The position numbers and the translations under genes were made by a program. From Nitrospiria bacterium (GTDB lineage Bacteria; Nitrospirota; CAKKRA01; 9FT-COMBO-42-15): a stretch of 8,602 bases of DNA. The notes under the pieces were generated by a model. It saw only the letters and a list, made by a program, of their open reading frames with translations, searched no databases and was not told the DNA's origin. The stretch covers positions 1 to 8,602 of the forward strand of contig CAKKRA010000115.1 in the NCBI GenBank assembly GCA_919902475.1. Direction: 5' to 3'. Positions 1-4,984 of this stretch are shown piece by piece (position 1 is the first letter of the stretch; each line of letters begins with the position of its first letter).

Positions 1-657
1 TGACACATCAATGCCTTTATCATAAAATAGTTTGTCTCCCTGAAGCGCTACGAGCTCATTCCTCTGGAGCGCCTTTAGCATCTTTATCGGAGAGAAGTTA
101 GAATTCTCAAGCACAATCTGGTTAACACCCTTTGTCCTGCGAAAGGTCTTCCGCTCCTCTTCAAGGTGTGTAGACGCATCCGGGAAATATACCACATTAA
201 CAGTATGTCCGAGTTTGGACAGGATCACGCCGCCAAGTTCCCAGTTGCCCATATGGCAGGTGAGGAGGATTGCGCCTTTGCCGCGTTCCAGCGCTTCCTT
301 TAGATGTTCATATCCTGACCTCTTTGAGATAAGGCTTAATGCCTTTTCAGGCTCTGCATGCGTCAGATGAGAAAGGTCTGCTATATATTTTCCGTAATTA
401 TTATATATCTTAAAAGATGCCTTGTGTATTTTCCATTTCGGTGTTTTTTTGCCTAATACATGCCTGATATTAGAATTTGTTGTCCTTCTCCATGTGGGAT
501 ATATGACATAAAAGAATGCCATTATTGGAAGAGAAAGCATTCTCAGAATGGATAAGGGGAGCGCCTTTGTTAAAAAAAGAAAAGGCCGGATTAAGATTCG
601 TATAATAAGCCTTGAATGTAATTCAGTTGTATTATTAATGGATTCTGTATGAGACAT
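1..657 (-). CDS. Lysophospholipid acyltransferase family protein (LpxL/HtrB-like), partial
   Basis: The reverse strand is open from ATG 657-655 to the window edge, giving the first 219 residues; the C-terminus lies outside. The N-terminus (MSHTESINNTT...) leads into a hydrophobic stretch at about residues 19-52 that probably anchors it to the inner membrane. The family catalytic motif HX4E is seen as H135-MGNW-E140, preceded by KGAILLTC. A later GDK...GIDV segment fits the second conserved block. Family members transfer an acyl chain from acyl-ACP to a lipid A precursor or related lipid, so an outer membrane is implied. The usual length is about 290-310 residues, so roughly two thirds is present. 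It is divergent from the redox operon and has its own promoter. The family is clear, but lipid A versus another lipid acceptor cannot be decided. Confidence 0.88.
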   Translation of the reverse strand, partial: MSHTESINNTTELHSRLIIRILIRPFLFLTKALPLSILRMLSLPIMAFFYVIYPTWRRTTNSNIRHVLGKKTPKWKIHKASFKIYNNYGKYIADLSHLTHAEPEKALSLISKRSGYEHLKEALERGKGAILLTCHMGNWELGGVILSKLGHTVNVVYFPDASTHLEEERKTFRRTKGVNQIVLENSNFSPIKMLKALQRNELVALQGDKLFYDKGIDVS

Positions 658-692
658 AGTTCTAAAATATGCTTCTTTTTAAAGTATTTTTT

Positions 693-721
693 ATGATATA
701 ATAAAAAGGTCTAAATTGCAA
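693..721 (-). promoter_or_regulatory. Candidate sigma-70 promoter for the acyltransferase
   Basis: Read on the minus strand, TTGCAA (721-716) is followed after exactly 17 bases by TATCAT (698-693). These match the -35 and -10 consensus at 4/6 and 5/6. The start would fall near 686, giving a leader of about 29 nt before the ATG at 657. Spacing and position are good; it is not experimentally supported. Confidence 0.5.
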
Positions 722-735
722 GGGTTCTTAATCTT

Positions 736-749
736 ATGATTTAAATCAT
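736..749. promoter_or_regulatory. FNR/DNR-like palindromic operator
   Basis: ATGATTTAAATCAT is a perfect 14-bp palindrome. It matches the FNR/DNR consensus TTGAT-N4-ATCAA at 8 of 10 defined positions. Its centre (742.5) is 41.5 bp upstream of 784. A TAGATT hexamer at 772-777 would be the -10 of a start at 784, which is the geometry of a class II FNR-activated promoter. The genes downstream are redox and iron-sulfur proteins, as expected for an oxygen- or NO-responsive CRP/FNR-family regulator. The site is seen; the regulator's identity is inference. Confidence 0.5.
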
Positions 750-824
750 TCTCGTATATTTAATTTACTGATAGATTAATGCTATAAAGTAAGTAAAACC
801 TATAAATGAATTGGAGGTAAATGA

Positions 825-1238
825 ATGAGTCAGGTTACACTAAGATTTATCAAGGCAAGTCTTCTTTATTTGTTGACAGGCATATCAATGGGCCTGCTAA
901 TGCTTCTGTGGCCAAGGTGGATGGGCGTATATCTTCCTATCCATGCCCATATAAACCTTTTAGGATGGGTATCAATGCTGATGTTCGGCGTTTCTTACCA
1001 CATACTGCCGAGGTTCAGCGGAAAGCAGCTATACAGCGAGATGCTCGCAAGCCTTCACTTCTGGTTTGCTAATATCGGCCTTATCGGCCTCTCATTTTTC
1101 TGGGCGCAGCAGAGGCACAGAGGCGGCGGTTCAGAGACACTCATTATTTTGTTTGCATTAATAGAGGCTGCTGCATGTTATATGTTCGTGTTTAATATGT
1201 GGATGACCATCTTTGGCAAGGCAAAGGAAACAGCATAA
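825..1238 (+). CDS. Four-helix membrane protein related to haem-copper oxidase subunit I / NnrS
   Basis: This 137-residue protein has four predicted membrane helices (about residues 10-29, 37-58, 73-95 and 104-128). Helix 2 carries H40-A-H42 followed by NLLGW and then the GVSYHILPRF block with H59. That pattern is typical of the haem-binding helices of cbb3/NorB-like subunit I and of NnrS-like proteins; H78 lies in helix 3. A full CcoN or NorB has 12 or more helices, so this is a minimal version that may bind haem but is unlikely to be a complete oxidase. The ATG at 825 is preferred over 821 because GGAGG at 813-817 sits 7 nt upstream and the other frame is short and non-membrane. It is first in a four-gene operon with Fe-S and thiol proteins, suggesting a role in NO or oxygen response. 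The family call is good; the function is inferred. Confidence 0.75.
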   Translation: MSQVTLRFIKASLLYLLTGISMGLLMLLWPRWMGVYLPIHAHINLLGWVSMLMFGVSYHILPRFSGKQLYSEMLASLHFWFANIGLIGLSFFWAQQRHRGGGSETLIILFALIEAAACYMFVFNMWMTIFGKAKETA

Positions 1239-1255
1239 TTACACGGAGGTGCAAT

Positions 1256-1453
1256 ATGGCAGTAGAGACCATGAAGATAACAAAGGATATGAAGATAAAT
1301 GATATTATCAAAAAATTCCCAAAGACCATAAAGGTATTTGCTGATTTTAAGATAGATTCATGCTGCGGCGGAGAGGTCAGTATTGAAAAGGGGTCTGTAA
1401 GGGACAAGGTGGACTTGAATGCAATCCTTGAAGCCTTAAATAAGGCGGCATAG
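1256..1453 (+). CDS. Stand-alone ScdA_N (DUF542) domain protein
   Basis: This 65-residue protein starts at ATG 1256 behind GGAGGT at 1245-1250. The longer reading to 1199 overlaps the upstream gene and has no ribosome site. The pattern 'D-KINDI..KFP....VF..F.ID-CCGG' with adjacent C36-C37 matches the N-terminal domain of ScdA/YtfE/DnrN proteins (RIC, repair of iron centres). In those proteins it precedes a di-iron hemerythrin-like domain that handles NO-damaged Fe-S clusters. Here the hemerythrin part is missing and the domain stands alone, as seen in many anaerobes. It lies 17 nt after the membrane protein gene and 56 nt before the DUF1858 gene, so it is probably co-transcribed. The domain call is secure; its partner is unknown. 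Confidence 0.85.
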   Translation: MAVETMKITKDMKINDIIKKFPKTIKVFADFKIDSCCGGEVSIEKGSVRDKVDLNAILEALNKAA

Positions 1454-1509
1454 CTATAAAGGCGGATTGCGGAATAAAGATTTAAAAGTAAATAAGGAGG
1501 TAATCGGTA

Positions 1510-1719
1510 ATGTCAGAAACAAAGACAAAGTTTACAAAGGATAGTGTGATTGGCGATGTTGTAAAGTCCAGCCCTGCTGCTGAAAAGATCATTGAGAAAT
1601 ATTTTGGCAAGGGCTGTTTTACATGTCCGGGCATAAAACTGGAGTCCATTGTATTTGGCTCTACAATGCACGGTGTTGACCCTGAAAAGATTGTAAAAGA
1701 GATTAATGAGCTGGAGTAG
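1510..1719 (+). CDS. DUF1858 domain protein (hybrid-cluster-protein-associated redox disulfide type)
   Basis: This 69-residue protein starts at ATG 1510 with AAGGAGGT at 1494-1501. The sequence 'T.DSVIGDVV.S.P.A..I..KYFGKGCFTCPG' is the hallmark of DUF1858. C36-F-T-C39 forms the CxxC that names the related 'hybrid cluster protein-associated redox disulfide domain'. Such domains are thought to act as small thiol-redox or Fe-S-associated partners in anaerobes. It ends 3 nt before the siroheme-reductase-like gene, a spacing that implies translational coupling. Together with the ScdA_N neighbour it points to nitrosative or oxidative damage control. No hybrid cluster protein gene is visible in this window. 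Confidence 0.85.
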   Translation: MSETKTKFTKDSVIGDVVKSSPAAEKIIEKYFGKGCFTCPGIKLESIVFGSTMHGVDPEKIVKEINELE

Positions 1720-1722
1720 GGG

Positions 1723-2445
1723 ATGAAGGATGTTGTTGATAGAAATACAGTAATAGCTCCGCAAGACCCGTATATAATATCAGGTAAAAACGGCGTGTCT
1801 GAGCTAAGGGTCTGTAAGGCAGGCGTCAAGGGATGTAGAAATGCTGTGATTGATGTAAAGGCGCTTGCTGAAGGACTAATGGAAAATTTAAACAACAGCG
1901 GCATTGAAGAGGAGATTATCTCCACATCTGAATGCCCTGTTAAAAAACACCAGTTCTTTACCATGGCAATTGCCGGCTGCCCTAATTGCTGCTCACAGCC
2001 CCAGATAAAGGACTTCGGTCTTTCCGGCCAGGCAGAGCCTGTAAAGGGAGAGGCAGAGTGCATTGAGTGCATGAAGTGCATAGATGTGTGCGAGGAAGAG
2101 GGCGCGGTACAGATTATTAATGGCGTCCCTGTGTTTAACATGGAGCTCTGTGTGAAATGCGGCAAGTGCGCAAAGGTCTGTCCGACAGAATCTATTATTA
2201 TCAAAGATCAGGGTGTGCGTGTTATGGCTGGCGGAATGATAGGCAGGCATCCACAGCTTGCATATACCCTGAAGGAACTGCTTAAGAATAACGAGGCATT
2301 TAGCATATTCCAGCTTTGCGCAGGTCTTTTTAAGGCAGATAAATCAAAAAAGAGAAAGTTAGGCGCAGTAATCAACAGACTCGGCATTGGAGAGGTTATA
2401 GAAAAGATAAAAAGCACACTCTTCCCAAAACCTACAGTTCTTTAA
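1723..2445 (+). CDS. Short sulfite/nitrite-reductase-like protein with two 4Fe-4S ferredoxin clusters
   Basis: A 240-residue protein. Residues about 20-105 resemble the catalytic half of siroheme reductases: C31-x6-C38 (VCKAGVKGC) and then GCPNCCSQPQI, giving C86-x3-C90, the four-cysteine pattern that holds the coupled 4Fe-4S/siroheme. C113/C116/C119/C123 and C143/C146/C149/C153 are two ferredoxin-type CxxCxxCxxxC sets; the first lacks the usual proline after the last cysteine. The following GG-IGRHPQLA block resembles AsrC/Dsr-type proteins. The N-terminal parachain domain and one of the two pseudo-repeats of full reductases are absent, so it is close in size to small anaerobic sulfite reductases. 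It could reduce sulfite, nitrite or NO, or only carry electrons. It is the last gene of the operon; GGAG at 1713-1716 inside the upstream gene is the likely ribosome site. Confidence 0.75.
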   Translation: MKDVVDRNTVIAPQDPYIISGKNGVSELRVCKAGVKGCRNAVIDVKALAEGLMENLNNSGIEEEIISTSECPVKKHQFFTMAIAGCPNCCSQPQIKDFGLSGQAEPVKGEAECIECMKCIDVCEEEGAVQIINGVPVFNMELCVKCGKCAKVCPTESIIIKDQGVRVMAGGMIGRHPQLAYTLKELLKNNEAFSIFQLCAGLFKADKSKKRKLGAVINRLGIGEVIEKIKSTLFPKPTVL

Positions 2446-2469
2446 TAATATCTTTACCCCGTTAGAAAA

Positions 2470-2489
2470 CCCCGCCATTTACGGCGGGG
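2470..2489. terminator. GC-rich hairpin after the redox operon
   Basis: CCCCGCC (2470-2476) and GGCGGGG (2483-2489) form a perfect 7-bp GC stem with a 6-nt ATTTAC loop, 24 nt after the stop of the siroheme-reductase-like gene. The + strand has no T-run after it (TAATATAAAT), while the - strand has TTTTC. So it may act as a weak terminator, an mRNA 3' stabiliser or a bidirectional element. Confidence 0.5.
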
Positions 2490-2542
2490 GTAATATAAAT
2501 AAGATTATAAATTTCTTCAAATATTTTTATCTTGCAATAGAT

Positions 2543-2668
2543 GTGGATTATAAGCATAATCTTTTATATGATAATATAGAAGGAAAGGGCGGCATCAGAA
2601 GGCATCAGGCTGCATTAAAAGATGCATATGAAAAAGGAAGGGATTTGGGAGAGGAGAATGATATTTGA
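2543..2668 (+). CDS. Possible small hypothetical ORF, or remnant of a gene
   Basis: The frame ending at TGA 2666-2668 reads ...YKHNLLYDNIEGKGGIRRHQ, then a charged tail ending GEENDI. It looks coding and is open back to at least 2444, through the hairpin. There is no ATG in frame. The only plausible start in its second half is GTG 2543, without a clear ribosome site, giving 41 residues. Its TGA overlaps the TTG start of the zinc-ribbon gene (TTGA), the pattern of translational coupling. No family is recognised. It may be a real small protein with an unusual start, or the 3' end of a decayed gene. A GATTAT-AAGC-ATAATC inverted repeat lies inside it (2546-2561). Confidence 0.3.
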   Translation: MDYKHNLLYDNIEGKGGIRRHQAALKDAYEKGRDLGEENDI

Positions 2669-2811
2669 AGATAGTTATATGTCCTGTTTGCGAGGAGGAG
2701 CTGGATTTAGATGATGATCTTATGGGCGGCGATATTATAATCTGTCCTGTTTGTGATACTGATTTAAAATTGATTGATGTTGACGGTGTTTTTGCTGCAG
2801 AGGCAGTATAA
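2665..2811 (+). CDS. LysW-like small zinc-ribbon protein
   Basis: This 48-residue acidic protein starts at TTG 2665. An in-frame TGA at 2659-2661 rules out a longer form, and GGGAGAGGAG at 2647-2656 is a good ribosome site. It has two CPxC knuckles, C6-P-V-C9 and C27-P-V-C30, separated by an acidic loop (EEELDLDDDLMGGD), as in the zinc-ribbon carrier LysW/ArgW. It ends in AEAV and lacks the C-terminal EDWGE-type tail whose terminal glutamate carries the amino-acid intermediate. An amino-group carrier role is therefore unlikely, and it is best read as a small zinc protein of unknown partner. It precedes the CBM48 gene by 29 nt and probably shares its transcript. Confidence 0.65.
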   Translation: MKIVICPVCEEELDLDDDLMGGDIIICPVCDTDLKLIDVDGVFAAEAV

Positions 2812-2840
2812 TAATAACCTATATAAAAGGAGGCTTTGTC

Positions 2841-3116
2841 ATGGCAGAGAAAATTGCAACAAAGGCAGTCCAATTTAGGTATGAGGCGCCAGAGGCAGGA
2901 TCAGTTTTTATTGCAGGGGATTTTAATAATTGGGATACACATGTTGGAGAGTTAAAAAAGGATAAAGTCGGGGTGTGGAAGGCGTCTTTAAAGCTTAAGC
3001 CAGGCAGATATGAATATAAGTTTTTAGTAGACGGTGAATGGAGGAATGACCCCTCCTGCCGCCAGTGCACGCAAAATAGATTCGGTTCACAAAACTGCGT
3101 AATAGAGGTTAAATGA
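2841..3116 (+). CDS. CBM48 glycogen-binding domain protein (AMPK-beta/isoamylase-N type)
   Basis: A 91-residue single-domain protein starting at ATG 2841 behind AAAGGAGG (2826-2833). 'V.F.Y.AP.A..V.IAGDFNNWD' (residues 10-32), 'G.W..SL.L.PGRYEYKFLVDGEW..DP' (44-71) and 'FGSQNCVIEV' (81-90) are the conserved strands of CBM48. The W31, W46, K60 and W67 region would form the alpha-glucan-binding face. The loop before the last strand, normally Asn-rich, carries C73-x2-C76 and C86, which is unusual and could bind metal or form a disulfide. The stop overlaps the start of the sigma-54 activator (ATGA at 3113-3116), so the two are translated together and may work together, for example as a carbohydrate-sensing or scaffold partner. 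That partnership is inference. Confidence 0.87.
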   Translation: MAEKIATKAVQFRYEAPEAGSVFIAGDFNNWDTHVGELKKDKVGVWKASLKLKPGRYEYKFLVDGEWRNDPSCRQCTQNRFGSQNCVIEVK

Positions 3117-4474
3117 GCTCAGAGATTTTAAATAAAAAGGTAGATACTGATGTAATCCTAAACAGCATTACAGATGGTGTTATTACTATTGGCACAGATA
3201 TGAGGATAGAGTATTTAAATAAGGCTGCGATTGGGCTCCTCGGCTATTCAGAAGAAGATGTAATAGGCCAGAACTGCAGCAAGCTTATGCGGAGCGATAT
3301 CTGTACAACGAGCTGCATCCTGAAAAGGACAATGGATACCGGGGAGCCTATATCCAATTTTGAGACGATAATCAAGGATAAATTCGGAAGGCCGATACCC
3401 GTCAGCATTAATACTGCTTTGCTAAAGGACAAGGATGGTAAGATAATCGGCGGTGTAGAGATATTCAGAGATTTATCTAAGATAAAGGAGCTGACAGAAA
3501 AGCTTGAAGGGAAATTTTCCTTCCAGAATATAATAGGCAAGAACCACAGGATGCAGGAGATTTACGATCTCCTTCCAGTTGTTGCCCAGAGCAAATCAAC
3601 TGTATTAATAGAGGGCGAGAGCGGCACAGGCAAGGAGCTTATTGCAGAGGCTATTCATTTGAACAGTCCGCGCAGGACAGGACCTTTTATAAAGGTAAAC
3701 TGCGCTGCCCTTGCAGAGGGTATTTTAGAGAGCGAGTTATTCGGCCATGTCAAAGGGGCGTTTACAGGCGCGATTGCAGATAAAAAGGGCAGGTTTGAGC
3801 TTGCGCATAAAGGGACCATCTTTCTTGATGAGATAGGAGAAATGAGCCTTCACACTCAGGTAAAACTGTTGAGGGTGCTGCAGGAGGAGGAGTTTGAACG
3901 TGTTGGCGGTACAGAGAGCATTAAGATTGATGTTCGGGTTATTGCTGCAACAAACCGGGATTTGACAAAGGCATTGGATAAGGGGCAGTTCAGGGATGAC
4001 CTTTATTACAGGCTGAGGGTTGTGCCGATATATCTGCCGCCACTCAGGGAGAGGAAGGATGACATCCCTTATCTGGTAAAGCACTTTGTTAATAAATTTA
4101 ACAAAGAGATGAGTAAGGAGATAAATAATGTCTCACCAAAGGTAATGGATTTTCTCATGGACTATAATTATCCTGGCAACATCAGGGAGCTTGAAAATAT
4201 CCTTGAGCACGGCTTTGTAAGGTGCCAGGGGAATACCATATTGATTGAACATCTGCCAAAGGATATTCTTAAATCTAATGAAAGATCAGCAGATGTGGTA
4301 TTTGAGGAATCAGATAATCCACTTATGGTATTGGAGAGAGGGCTTATTCTAAAGCTATTAAATCAGCACAATTGGAAGCAGGTAGAGGTCGCAAAAAGAT
4401 TGAAAATAAGCAGGGCAACATTATGGCGAAGGATAAAGCAATTGAAGATAGACAAGGAAGAAGTGTTTCATTAA
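3113..4474 (+). CDS. Sigma-54-dependent transcriptional activator (PAS - AAA+ - Fis HTH)
   Basis: A 453-residue bacterial enhancer-binding protein of full family length. The N-terminal PAS sensor (about 12-125) holds C55-x8-C64-x3-C68, a cysteine set seen in related regulators that could bind an Fe-S cluster or haem, or sense redox. The AAA+ domain (about 137-370) has Walker A GESGTGKE (168-175), the sigma-54 contact loop GAFTGA (215-220), Walker B FLDEIGE (237-243), sensor I AATNRDL, the arginine region FRDDLYYRL (293-301) and sensor II PGNIREL (354-360). The C-terminal Fis-type helix-turn-helix (about 407-445) ends WKQVEVAKRLKISRATLWRR. All ATPase motifs are intact. There is no receiver domain, so activation should come through PAS or a partner. 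The likely targets are the palindromes and sigma-54 promoter immediately downstream. The role is certain, the signal unknown. Confidence 0.96.
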   Translation: MSSEILNKKVDTDVILNSITDGVITIGTDMRIEYLNKAAIGLLGYSEEDVIGQNCSKLMRSDICTTSCILKRTMDTGEPISNFETIIKDKFGRPIPVSINTALLKDKDGKIIGGVEIFRDLSKIKELTEKLEGKFSFQNIIGKNHRMQEIYDLLPVVAQSKSTVLIEGESGTGKELIAEAIHLNSPRRTGPFIKVNCAALAEGILESELFGHVKGAFTGAIADKKGRFELAHKGTIFLDEIGEMSLHTQVKLLRVLQEEEFERVGGTESIKIDVRVIAATNRDLTKALDKGQFRDDLYYRLRVVPIYLPPLRERKDDIPYLVKHFVNKFNKEMSKEINNVSPKVMDFLMDYNYPGNIRELENILEHGFVRCQGNTILIEHLPKDILKSNERSADVVFEESDNPLMVLERGLILKLLNQHNWKQVEVAKRLKISRATLWRRIKQLKIDKEEVFH

Positions 4475-4481
4475 TGAAACA
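4464..4481. promoter_or_regulatory. Activator-binding palindrome 1
   Basis: TGTTTCATTAATGAAACA is a perfect 18-bp palindrome. It lies across the 3' end and stop codon of the activator gene, about 200 bp upstream of the predicted sigma-54 transcription start. Fis-type activators bind such dyads as enhancers, and this one has two imperfect copies next to it. Confidence 0.65.
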
Positions 4482-4482
4482 T

Positions 4483-4500
4483 TATTTCAAATTTGAAACA
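4483..4500. promoter_or_regulatory. Activator-binding palindrome 2
   Basis: TATTTCAAATTTGAAACA matches the TGTTTCA-N4-TGAAACA pattern of palindrome 1 with one change. It is centred 19 bp from it, about two helical turns. The same-face spacing is what co-operative binding of activator dimers needs. Confidence 0.6.
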
Positions 4501-4513
4501 TAATGACAACAGA

Positions 4514-4621
4514 TTGAAATTATTGGATAAATTCTAAAAAAACTACAACTCGTTTCAAAATTGCAACATGTCTTAATAAATTATCATACCTGATTGATTT
4601 ACTAACTATTTGAAATTATTG
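4514..4621 (+). repeat. Pair of 12-bp direct repeats in the enhancer region
   Basis: TTGAAATTATTG occurs at 4514-4525 and again at 4610-4621, 96 bp apart, in the AT-rich region between the enhancer palindromes and the sigma-54 promoter. The second copy continues into GAAATA and resembles the TGAAA half-site. They may be extra half-sites, or an A/T-rich bend or IHF-type region. Chance similarity in AT-rich DNA is possible. Confidence 0.35.
4551..4568. promoter_or_regulatory. Activator-binding palindrome 3, weaker
   Basis: CGTTTCAAAATTGCAACA keeps 12 of the 14 defined bases of TGTTTCA-N4-TGAAACA. It lies about 110 bp upstream of the predicted sigma-54 start, a normal enhancer distance. Confidence 0.45.
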
Positions 4622-4644
4622 AAATATACTATTTATTGAATAAA

Positions 4645-4660
4645 TGGCATAAATCTTGCT
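4645..4660 (+). promoter_or_regulatory. Sigma-54 (-24/-12) promoter
   Basis: TGGCATAAATCTTGCT has GG at 4646-4647 and GC at 4658-4659 with exactly 10 bases between. It matches the TGGCAC-N5-TTGC(A/T) consensus at all positions except the C before the spacer. The start would be near 4671. A sigma-54 activator gene and its likely sites lie directly upstream, and two genes lie directly downstream. Confidence 0.85.
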
Positions 4661-4699
4661 TATTATCAGTAATAGTTACTAATTAATCTTTAAATTTTA

Positions 4700-4708
4700 T
4701 GGTATAAT
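4700..4708 (+). promoter_or_regulatory. Candidate extended -10 promoter
   Basis: TGGTATAAT is a perfect TATAAT with the TG extension one base before it. No good -35 hexamer is present 17 bp upstream (TAATTA). It would start near 4715 and could give a basal sigma-70 transcript of the downstream pair in addition to the sigma-54 one. Confidence 0.35.
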
Positions 4709-4753
4709 TACAGCAGGGATGGATAACGGATGAAGAAAGAGAAGGTGATAAAT

Positions 4754-4963
4754 ATGAAATGTCCAAAATGCAAAGGTGTCATGGTCTATGAGACATTTAC
4801 TAATCAGGATAATCTGGCATGGCATTATGACGGCTGGCGCTGTCTTTATTGCGGAGATGTGATAGATCCTGTAATTATGGCTAATAAAAAGGCTTCTAAG
4901 AACAATAATTTAATCAGCAATAAGCAGGGCAAGGGCATCAAGAGACATCTAAAGGCTGCGTAA
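4754..4963 (+). CDS. Small zinc-ribbon protein, first gene under the sigma-54 promoter
   Basis: Starting at ATG 4754, where AAGGTGAT at 4742-4749 is a good ribosome site, the protein has 69 residues and begins MKCPKCKG. An upstream ATG at 4730 in the same frame would add 8 residues but has only a weak site. Two knuckles, C3-P-K-C6 and, after a W/Y-rich stretch (HYDGWRCLYCG), C-x2-C, predict one structural zinc. The remaining C-terminus is basic and low-complexity (KKASKNNN...KGIKRHLKAA), which could bind nucleic acid. No named family is recognised. It is 21 nt upstream of the next gene, so they probably form one operon controlled by the activator at 3113. Confidence 0.7.
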   Translation: MKCPKCKGVMVYETFTNQDNLAWHYDGWRCLYCGDVIDPVIMANKKASKNNNLISNKQGKGIKRHLKAA

Positions 4964-4984
4964 ACATTATTTGGGAGGAAAACT

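Noticed and set aside
706..722. Possible sigma-54 promoter GG...GC (aaGGTCTAAATTGCaa) upstream of the redox operon
   Set aside because: The GG and GC pairs are 8 bases apart instead of 10; sigma-54 does not tolerate this.
821..1072. 83-codon frame starting 4 nt before the membrane protein gene
   Set aside because: It is overlapped entirely by the 825-1238 gene, which has haem-helix motifs and a better-placed ribosome site; the other frame shows no recognisable pattern.
1482..2204. 240-codon antisense frame
   Set aside because: It mirrors the DUF1858 and siroheme-reductase genes on the other strand; its Ser/Thr/Pro-rich sequence is typical of a shadow frame.
2591..2608. GGCATCAG repeated at a 10-bp interval
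   Set aside because: Only two short copies inside a probable reading frame; chance is the simpler explanation.
2665..2811. Reading the small zinc ribbon as a true LysW/ArgW amino-group carrier
   Set aside because: The C-terminal Glu tail is missing and no lysine or arginine biosynthesis gene is nearby.
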